A DNA stretch of 48,695 bases from an uncultured Clostridium sp. (GTDB lineage Bacteria; Bacillota; Clostridia; TANB77; CAG-508). Positions 42,813 to 48,695 of this stretch are shown one piece after another. The notes below the pieces were generated by a model. It saw only the letters and a program-made list of their open reading frames with translations, was not told the origin of the DNA and searched no databases. Made by a program: the position numbers and the translations under genes. Numbering within the stretch: position 1 is the stretch's first letter; every line of letters starts with the position of its first letter. The stretch covers positions 1 to 48,695 of the forward strand of contig CAMSMU010000003.1 in assembly GCA_947061115.1 (NCBI GenBank), given 5' to 3'.

Positions 42813-43808
42813 TTAGTATATATAGTTTTGTGGGTTTACTGCTCTTCCATTATATCTTATTTCAAAATGTAGATGGTTACCTGTTGATATACCTGTTGAT
42901 CCAACTGCTGCTATAACTTGTCCTTGTGATACTGTTTGTCCACTACTTACATATACTGCACTACAATGTCCATATAATATACTTACTGAACTTGTTGATT
43001 TTATCATAACTACATTTCCATATCCTGAATATCCATTTGTGTTAGATCCATAACCTGCAAATACTACTTTTCCTCCTGCTGATGCTTTTATTGCTGTTCC
43101 TTTTGGTGCTGATATATCTAATCCTTTATGGTTGTCCCTTGATCTTATTCCAAATCTTGAACTTATTGTTCCTGATATTGGTTTTACCAATGAAATACCT
43201 AAATCTGTTGTTACACTTGGTCCTGTATATCCTGCTTGTGGTATTGTAGTATTATTTTCAGCTACTACAATAGTCTTTTTATATAATTCTGATACACATG
43301 TATCTACATCTTTATATTCTGCTTCACTTGTAGCATATTTTTCTACTATACCTAATTTATCTGCATTTGAACTTTCTTTTTCTTTTAATTTATTTACTGC
43401 TGATTCTGCATCTGCAAACTCTTTGACATATGCCTTTTCTTCATCGTTTTCTGTTATTACATAATATTTATAGTATTTTTCTCCAGATGAAGTAACCTTT
43501 TCAAATATTTCATCATCATTTGTTTCAATTCCATTTTTTAATAGGCAAGCTGTATATTCTGGCATATCTTTTACTTCTACAAAAGCTACTCCATCTTTAT
43601 CTCCAGAATTTATATAATCATTAATCTTTTTTTGTAACTCAACTTTGTTTTGTGTATATCCTACTATCTCTCCATTTAATGTTACACTATATGTTTGTTT
43701 ATATGTAATTTTAATTATACCTAATATTAATGTAGCTGATATAATCAAAAGTATTAACATTTTCACTAACTTTCTAGTTCCCACTACTATTTTCTTTAGA
43801 TTATTAAT
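42813..43808 (-). CDS. Membrane-anchored M23 (LytM-type) peptidase
   Basis: The conventional start would be GTG 43784 (323 aa), but the only strong Shine-Dalgarno, AAAGGAGGGG (43825-43815), points 8 nt downstream to an in-frame ATT at 43808 (or ATC at 43811), adding (M)NNLKKIVV. I extend to 43808, with the start uncertain. One membrane helix (MLILLIISATLILGI) is followed by a helical region, then the C-terminal M23 domain: SRFGIRSRDNHKGLDI (zinc His and Asp) and STGISTGNHLHFEIRYNG (HxH). Cleaves peptide cross-bridges in the wall; SpoIIQ-like function is possible but not shown. Confidence 0.88.
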   Translation of the reverse strand: MNNLKKIVVGTRKLVKMLILLIISATLILGIIKITYKQTYSVTLNGEIVGYTQNKVELQKKINDYINSGDKDGVAFVEVKDMPEYTACLLKNGIETNDDEIFEKVTSSGEKYYKYYVITENDEEKAYVKEFADAESAVNKLKEKESSNADKLGIVEKYATSEAEYKDVDTCVSELYKKTIVVAENNTTIPQAGYTGPSVTTDLGISLVKPISGTISSRFGIRSRDNHKGLDISAPKGTAIKASAGGKVVFAGYGSNTNGYSGYGNVVMIKSTSSVSILYGHCSAVYVSSGQTVSQGQVIAAVGSTGISTGNHLHFEIRYNGRAVNPQNYIY

Positions 43809-43932
43809 GATGCTCCCCTCCTTTTGTTTTATTGTATATTTTATATCACATTAATTTATTTTTGTCTAGTGTTACAAATTGGCAAAAAACTCTATCCGTA
43901 GTTGTTTCTTACTATATAGCTATTAATTTTTT

Positions 43933-45819
43933 TTATTTTCTTATAACTAACTTATCAAATTTATTGTTTATGTAATCTTCTAATTTTTTCATAAAAATTT
44001 CTGCTTTTATTTCTCTTTTTGCTACCATATCTAATCCCTTTTCCCAACTAGCTGTTAGTTTTGGATTTAATATATCTGGCATTGATAATTTAACTATGTC
44101 ATATATGTACTCGCCTTTTTTCGTTGGTGTTATTATCTGAGTTTTATTGTTAATAGCTATGTATTTTATTTTATCTAGTTTTTTTATAATTTCCGCTCTT
44201 GTTGCACTTGTTCCTATACCTGCTCCTTTTATTTGTTCTCTAAGTTCCTCCTCTTCTATAAGTTTTCCTGCATTCTCCATCGCAAGTATAATTGATCCAG
44301 AATTATATCTAGTAGGTGGTACTGTTTCTGATTCTTTAATATTGTAATTATTTACTATTAGTCTTTCGCCCTTTTTCACATTAATGCTTTCCACATTTTG
44401 TTCTTCTGTTGTGGATTTTTTTAATATATCTAGATAACCTGTTTTTACACATGTTTTTGTGCTTGCATAAAACTTCTCTCCTGCTACATCTACTGTTATA
44501 TTCATCTTATTAAATTCTGCTGGTGGATAAAATATTGCTAAAAATCTTTTTACTATAAGTTTATATATGTTCTTTTGCAAATCTGGTAATGAATTTATAT
44601 TTTCATATCCCTTTCCTGTTGGTATTATTGCATAGTGATCTGTTATTTTACTGTCATTTATATATTTTGTTTTAATTAGATTTGTAGAATACTTTTCTTC
44701 CTTCATCTGCTTTATATATCCTTGTACTTCTTCATCTTTAAAACCTAATGCAATACCATTTAAATTTTGGTTAATTACTTTTGCTACTGCACTTGATAAT
44801 ACTCTTGCATCTGTTCTTGGATATGTTACTAATTTTTTCTCATACAGATTTTGTATTATTTCTAGTGTTTCATCAGGCTTAATCTTAAATAATTTTGTAC
44901 ATTGATTTTGTATCTCTGCTAAATTAAATAATAATGGTGCATTTTCTTTTTGCTTTGATTTTTTAACTTCTTCTACAATTGCTTCTTTATCTTTTAGTGT
45001 TAATATAAAATCCTTTGCATCATTTTCTTTTTTAAAACCTGTGTCATTATATAATTTTGGTGATTCAAAATTAATTGATGTTTCTGATACTTTCCATTCT
45101 GCACTAAGTGATGTGAAATCTCCCACAATTTTATAAAATGGTGTTTTTATAAAATTTCTAATTTCTCTTTCTCTTTCTACTACCATTCCTAATACACATG
45201 TCATAACTCTGCCTACTGATATTGATGCTTTTTCTTCATTTATCTCTTTTGCAAGTCTTCTTCCATAAATTATTGATAGCATTCTAGAAAAATTAATTCC
45301 TATAAGATAGTCCTCTTTTGCTCTTAAATATGCACTATCTGATAAACTATCATATTCTGTAGAACTTTTAGCTTCATCTATTCCCCTTTTTATTTCTTCT
45401 TCTGTTTGTGAATCTATCCAAACCCTTTTCATCTTAGCTCTTGGATTTGGTTTTGCCATCATAAATACTAATCTCTGTATATATTCTCCTTCCCTTCCAG
45501 AGTCTCCAGCATTATATATTTCATCAATATCTTCTCTTTGTAGTAATGTTTTTATAATATTAAATTGATTTTCCACTGCTGGTATTATTTCATATTTCCA
45601 CTCTTTTGGTATAAATGGTAATGTATCTAATCTCCAAAGTTTAAGATTTTCATCATACTTTTCTGGATAGCTCATAGTAACAAGATGTCCAACACACCAT
45701 GTTATTATCCATTCATCTGATTCTAAATATCCATTTTTTCTATTCGTAGTAATTTTAAGTGCCTTTGCAAATTCCATTGCAACAGATGGCTTTTCTGTTA
45801 TTAATAATCTCTTTCCCAT
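43933..45819 (-). CDS. topB: DNA topoisomerase III (type IA)
   Basis: 628 aa. Relaxes negative supercoils and decatenates DNA through single-strand passage. TOPRIM domain at the start (LLITEKPSVAMEFAKAL, then NAGDSGREGEYIQR), catalytic Tyr in LVTYPRTDARVLSS, and ATRAEIIKKL. The C-terminal zinc fingers found in some family members are absent. The acidic motif reads DSGREGE instead of DxDREGE, as in the shorter topoisomerases common in Firmicutes and their mobile elements. GAGGA precedes the ATG. Single gene, with no neighbouring conjugation genes. Confidence 0.93.
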   Translation of the reverse strand: MGKRLLITEKPSVAMEFAKALKITTNRKNGYLESDEWIITWCVGHLVTMSYPEKYDENLKLWRLDTLPFIPKEWKYEIIPAVENQFNIIKTLLQREDIDEIYNAGDSGREGEYIQRLVFMMAKPNPRAKMKRVWIDSQTEEEIKRGIDEAKSSTEYDSLSDSAYLRAKEDYLIGINFSRMLSIIYGRRLAKEINEEKASISVGRVMTCVLGMVVEREREIRNFIKTPFYKIVGDFTSLSAEWKVSETSINFESPKLYNDTGFKKENDAKDFILTLKDKEAIVEEVKKSKQKENAPLLFNLAEIQNQCTKLFKIKPDETLEIIQNLYEKKLVTYPRTDARVLSSAVAKVINQNLNGIALGFKDEEVQGYIKQMKEEKYSTNLIKTKYINDSKITDHYAIIPTGKGYENINSLPDLQKNIYKLIVKRFLAIFYPPAEFNKMNITVDVAGEKFYASTKTCVKTGYLDILKKSTTEEQNVESINVKKGERLIVNNYNIKESETVPPTRYNSGSIILAMENAGKLIEEEELREQIKGAGIGTSATRAEIIKKLDKIKYIAINNKTQIITPTKKGEYIYDIVKLSMPDILNPKLTASWEKGLDMVAKREIKAEIFMKKLEDYINNKFDKLVIRK

Positions 45820-45917
45820 AGTTTCCTCTAGATATAATTTATATCACAATATATTGCTAGTGTCAAAATTTTTATTTTATTATCATTTTTTGTCTATGGA
45901 AATTATTAGTAAATTAG

Positions 45918-45946
45918 TTTACATATTTATTTTTTTGTGTTATAAT
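45918..45946 (+). promoter_or_regulatory. Promoter of the 78-aa orphan gene
   Basis: TTTACA (45918-45923), 17 nt, TATAAT (45941-45946). The leader then has TGCAAT…ATTGCA and TTGAGC-TCTT-GCTCAA hairpins before the AAAGGAGG. Confidence 0.75.
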
Positions 45947-46012
45947 GCAATATGTAAACAATTGCATTAATTGAGCTCTTGCTCAACAACACATTCAAAG
46001 GAGGATGCAAAC

Positions 46013-46249
46013 ATGCGAAAAGTTGAAGATTGCATCAATCGTAAATTGAAGCATTTATTTGGAGAGGTTGTATTTCTTGTTATTGGTCCTTTAGATGACT
46101 CTTTTAAAAAGGAATATGAAGCAAAAGGTTGGAGAATTGAGTTGATTCCCAGCTTAAGACAAACATTGTATATTCTTACAAATAACCCCGATCTTGACAT
46201 TGATGCAGTAAAAGATTACGATTTCGTTGTTTACTCTACAGACTCATAA
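46013..46249 (+). CDS. Hypothetical 78-aa protein
   Basis: ATG 46013 selected by AAAGGAGG about 9 nt upstream; the frame is open further back to 45971 but without a ribosome binding site. MRKVEDCINRKLKHLFGEVVFLVIGPL continues into a mixed alpha/beta small protein ending DYDFVVYSTDS. Soluble, with no recognised motif. Complete transcription unit with promoter, folded leader and terminator. Confidence 0.6.
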   Translation: MRKVEDCINRKLKHLFGEVVFLVIGPLDDSFKKEYEAKGWRIELIPSLRQTLYILTNNPDLDIDAVKDYDFVVYSTDS

Positions 46250-46263
46250 AAATATGAGGCGGA

Positions 46264-46296
46264 CTGCTACCAAACTAGTTTTGGTAGCAGTTTTGT
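46264..46296 (+). terminator. Terminator of the 78-aa gene
   Basis: CTGCTACCAAA (46264-46274), loop, TTTGGTAGCAG (46280-46290), TTTTG. Confidence 0.85.
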
Positions 46297-46345
46297 TATA
46301 TTTAAGAAAGTTCCTCAGACATTTTATCTAATTTACATAAAAATG

Positions 46346-46374
46346 TTGATTTTTTTAAATTTATGTGCTATAAT
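46346..46374 (+). promoter_or_regulatory. Promoter of the 103-aa gene
   Basis: TTGATT (46346-46351), 17 nt, TATAAT (46369-46374). Confidence 0.7.
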
Positions 46375-46412
46375 TAATTTATTATTAATTAATCAAATAG
46401 GAGATTTGATAT

Positions 46413-46724
46413 ATGAATACACAAACTGGAATAATATCAAGAATTGGTAATTTTTTTAATAAATTTATGATTTTAGTAGAGGAACCTGATGTTGAATCAC
46501 CAGATACTATTTCTGGTATGGCAGAAAGTTTAGTACAAAGTAATAATTCTGAACTTTCTAAAGATGAGATAGAGGCTATTCTTAATGAAGGATTAAAAGA
46601 ACCAGAAATAAGTAAACCAAAAGATAATAAAAGTATTAACAAATATGGAAGTCAAATGGAAAAAACCTCATCAATTGAACATAGAGAACAAGAACATGAA
46701 ATAGATGATGATAGAGATAGATAA
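46413..46724 (+). CDS. Hypothetical 103-aa acidic protein
   Basis: ATG 46413 after AGGAG. The first ~22 residues (MNTQTGIISRIGNFFNKFMI) are amphipathic and may touch the membrane; the rest is hydrophilic and probably disordered, with SKDEIEAILNEGLKEPEIS, which resembles a short docking helix, and a tail of Glu, Asp, Arg and His. No family recognised. Own promoter and terminator. Confidence 0.65.
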   Translation: MNTQTGIISRIGNFFNKFMILVEEPDVESPDTISGMAESLVQSNNSELSKDEIEAILNEGLKEPEISKPKDNKSINKYGSQMEKTSSIEHREQEHEIDDDRDR

Positions 46725-46726
46725 AG

Positions 46727-46752
46727 ATAATCCAGAAATGGATTATTTTTTT
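46727..46752 (+). terminator. Terminator of the 103-aa gene
   Basis: ATAATCC (46727-46733), AGAAAT, GGATTAT (46740-46746), then T run. Confidence 0.85.
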
Positions 46753-46819
46753 ATAAGTACTTGAAAAATACTGTAAATTATAATATTATGTTTGTATGAT
46801 AAAAAAAGAGGATAAAACT

Positions 46820-47539
46820 ATGCAAAAGAAAAATAATGAAAAAGGTATTACCATATTAGTATTAGCTATTACAATTGTAATCTTAGTCTTAATAACTGTG
46901 CCTATTGTTGTTAATACTAATGAAATTGGTGAATTACAAAGTTATACATATTTTAAAGCAGATATAGACAGATTAAGAGAATCTATAGAAGTTGCATATT
47001 TAAATGTAACAGATCTTAGTTCTATAGGTACTGAATACACTAAAAATATGGATTTTCTAGCTAAAACTCAAAACGGACAAAATGTTAAAAATCCAAACGA
47101 TGGAAATAAATATTATATTATTAATTTATATAATTTAAATAAACATTTGGATGCACAAATACAACTTAATTATGGTAGAGGTAATAAAATTACCAGTGAA
47201 GATACAACAGATATATATATAATTAATGAGCAATCTAGAACAATTTATTATGTTAAAGGTATTGAATATAAAGAAGTTACTTATTATAGATTACCTGAAG
47301 AATTTACAGAAGTTACAAGTTTATATACAGTTTCATATGATGCAAATGGTGGTATTAACGCCCCTCAAATGGAATCAGTTGAAGCGACTGGAAATGCTAC
47401 AGTAACAATTAAATCCGCTCCAACTAAATCTGGTCATACTTTTGCTGGATGGAAAGAAGAAGGAACTAATAATATTTTTAATGTTGGTGCTACTTACACT
47501 GTAAAAAAATCAACAAGATTTATTGCTCAGTGGAATTAA
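46820..47539 (+). CDS. Prepilin-like surface protein with C-terminal InlB-type repeat
   Basis: 239 aa from ATG 46820 (MQKKNNEKGITILVLAITIV); GAGGA at 46808 selects it over 46796. Leader with Lys, Gly at the potential prepilin cleavage site, one hydrophobic helix lacking the +5 Glu, a ~140-residue pilin-like or unknown domain, then a single InlB B-type repeat at the end (YTVSYDANGGINAPQ, HTFAGWKEEGTNNIF, TRFIAQWN). The pattern parallels the two prepilin-like genes at 19050-20790. Exposed on the cell surface. No pilus assembly genes in the window. Confidence 0.75.
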   Translation: MQKKNNEKGITILVLAITIVILVLITVPIVVNTNEIGELQSYTYFKADIDRLRESIEVAYLNVTDLSSIGTEYTKNMDFLAKTQNGQNVKNPNDGNKYYIINLYNLNKHLDAQIQLNYGRGNKITSEDTTDIYIINEQSRTIYYVKGIEYKEVTYYRLPEEFTEVTSLYTVSYDANGGINAPQMESVEATGNATVTIKSAPTKSGHTFAGWKEEGTNNIFNVGATYTVKKSTRFIAQWN

Positions 47540-47551
47540 TGTAAACATTAA

Positions 47552-47580
47552 AACAACCTTAATTTTAAGGTTGTTTTTGT
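47552..47580 (+). terminator. Terminator between the prepilin-like gene and the methylase gene
   Basis: AACAACCTTAA, TT, TTAAGGTTGTT, TTT. Symmetric enough to serve the convergent minus-strand methylase gene too. Confidence 0.85.
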
Positions 47581-47604
47581 TATTAATACATTAACTTTGT
47601 TCTA

Positions 47605-48695
47605 CTATTCTAATGGTTTTATTGTTTTTTCTATGTATTCAATTTCTTTTGAGCTTATATTATACTTTTTGCATAGTTGTTTATTTATTTTTACAATATC
47701 TGCATTCCAATTAATATCTGAATTTTTAGAAAAATCTTGCATTGGTACAAATTTGTAAACTTTACTTGGTGCTCCCTGTGTTATTTTTAATGCTTTAACC
47801 AGTATTCTGAAGAATTTTGTTTGCATGTATTTAACAAAATTTTTAGCCTCCTCTTTTGTATTAAAAGCAGAATACAAATATGATTGAGAACATACAGAAT
47901 TTTTATCTGCAATTTCAGGCTTTCCTAAAATATATGGATCATTTCCTGAACCTGCATTTGCTGGTATAAATACTTTATATTTATTAATATCTTTTACATT
48001 TTTCTTTATATCTGATTTTTTTACATATTTAAGTTGTCTTTTTTGTTTGTCTATATAAAATAGTAAAGTATTATGCTCCTTGCTTTTATCTTCATATACA
48101 TTTATAGTGTATTTTTTTCCTGATATAGGATTTGACCCTATTCCAAACGGTGTATCATTTGAAATTATTGAGTCTACTGACAAATTCATACTATCACTAT
48201 TTATAACTTTATTTACAATAGATGAAATTTGTGGTTCTCTTATAAGTATGTTAAGTTCACTTAAGTCTCTAACTGATATTTCCTTTGTATCATCTTGATA
48301 TAATGTATAATTGCAGTCTCCTTTATAGTTTTTGTTAATTAAGTAATAGCATACTCCTCCTTTTATCTCTACACTTTCAAATATTTCTGATGCATCAGTG
48401 TAAACAACCATTTTCTCTATGCTTTTATTATTAAGCATATCTTTTCTAAACTCTCCAACTAAATTTTCTCTACCAGCAGAAAACCATCTTGATGGAATAA
48501 TTAATGAAATATATGTTGGATCCAATTTTTTTGCAATATTTGCAAAATACTGAAAAATGAGTGCGTCATTATTTCCACCTGATCCCCCTTTTTGTTGATA
48601 TGGAGGATTTCCTATTACAACGTCAAACTTCATCTTATCTTGTCCTTCCATTGATAATATATCTTCTTTCAATTCAATATCTGAAAAATTTTCAT
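47605..48695 (-). CDS. Eco57I-type DNA methyltransferase/restriction-modification enzyme, partial (5' end beyond window)
   Basis: The frame is open to the window edge; the first in-frame start-like codon (TTG 48672) is internal because …ENFSDIELKEDIL precedes it. The visible ~363 residues start just before the adenine-methylase catalytic motif IV, FDVVIGNPPYQ, followed by SLIIPSRWFSAGREN and a TaqI/Eco57I-like specificity region (VCYYLINKNYKG, KVFIPANAGSG, GKPEIADKNSVCSQSYL). N6-adenine methylation of a specific site is expected. The AdoMet-binding motif I, and any nuclease domain, would lie outside the window, so type IIG versus orphan methylase is open. Confidence 0.88.
   Translation of the reverse strand, partial: ENFSDIELKEDILSMEGQDKMKFDVVIGNPPYQQKGGSGGNNDALIFQYFANIAKKLDPTYISLIIPSRWFSAGRENLVGEFRKDMLNNKSIEKMVVYTDASEIFESVEIKGGVCYYLINKNYKGDCNYTLYQDDTKEISVRDLSELNILIREPQISSIVNKVINSDSMNLSVDSIISNDTPFGIGSNPISGKKYTINVYEDKSKEHNTLLFYIDKQKRQLKYVKKSDIKKNVKDINKYKVFIPANAGSGNDPYILGKPEIADKNSVCSQSYLYSAFNTKEEAKNFVKYMQTKFFRILVKALKITQGAPSKVYKFVPMQDFSKNSDINWNADIVKINKQLCKKYNISSKEIEYIEKTIKPLE

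Noticed and set aside
44000-45819. Topoisomerase III acidic motif reads DSGREGE, lacking the second Asp of DxDREGE
   Set aside because: DAGREGE/DSGREGE variants are familiar in short TopB-type enzymes of Firmicutes and mobile elements, and the catalytic YPRT tyrosine is present, so this is a subfamily trait rather than inactivation.
1-48695. CRISPR arrays, tRNA, rRNA, integrase and attachment sites
   Set aside because: I found no regularly spaced repeats, no cloverleaf or rRNA signature sequences, and no recombinase gene or flanking direct repeats to support any of them.

Overview
The window is a very AT-rich stretch of a low-GC, Gram-positive, endospore-forming anaerobe, most likely an uncultured gut-type Clostridia. 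The evidence is Spo0A, an alpha/beta SASP, a CotF-type spore coat pair, a glmS ribozyme, gatCAB, a class III ribonucleotide reductase homologue, SpaA/prealbumin-repeat surface proteins, and strong AGGAGG ribosome binding sites throughout. Most genes lie on the minus strand. No tRNA, rRNA, CRISPR array or complete insertion sequence was found.

Layout. 1-4272: a minus-strand three-gene unit (HTH-HAD fusion regulator, a 138-aa protein of unknown function, a rifampicin-phosphotransferase-like PEP-utilising enzyme) behind a consensus promoter with two operator-like direct repeats; a partial gene follows at the window edge. 4383-8200: hpf, two related cysteine-containing small membrane ORFs, rpsT, an Rpn-family nuclease, and an SASP gene. 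8217-18101 (minus): deoA, an NrdD-like protein that has lost its radical chemistry, copZ, copA, gatC, tmk, gatA, gatB, probably read as one or two long transcripts. 18121-25303: a 37-aa membrane peptide, rnhB, two prepilin-like proteins, a 34-aa membrane peptide, uvrC, then glmS with its self-cleaving riboswitch on the plus strand. 25338-26594: a compact non-coding-rich block with two candidate small RNAs, a structured leader and a 38-aa hydrophobic peptide arranged like a type I toxin-antitoxin locus. 26595-32406: spo0A, yigZ, a flavoprotein, a PLP enzyme and a WG-repeat protein. 32601-45819: cell-surface genes, namely a sortase-like protein lacking both catalytic His and Cys, a frameshifted pseudogene, M15-like and GH25/LysM wall hydrolases, CotF-like coat genes, a 2003-aa adhesin, an M23 peptidase and topB. 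45918-48695: three plus-strand orphan genes with their own promoters and terminators, and the 3' part of an Eco57I-type DNA methylase.

The most noteworthy observations are: (1) the candidate type I toxin-antitoxin locus at 26007-26378, with a convergent consensus-promoter sRNA and a sequestrable Shine-Dalgarno; (2) the NrdD paralogue that keeps the ATP-cone and fold but lacks the glycyl-radical/zinc domain and the active-site GCR cysteine; (3) the sortase pseudoenzyme with His-to-Tyr and Cys-to-Tyr changes; (4) the HTH-HAD/phosphotransferase operon with paired operators; (5) the duplicated RCRxPP small ORFs. All functional statements are from reading the sequence; no database search was run.
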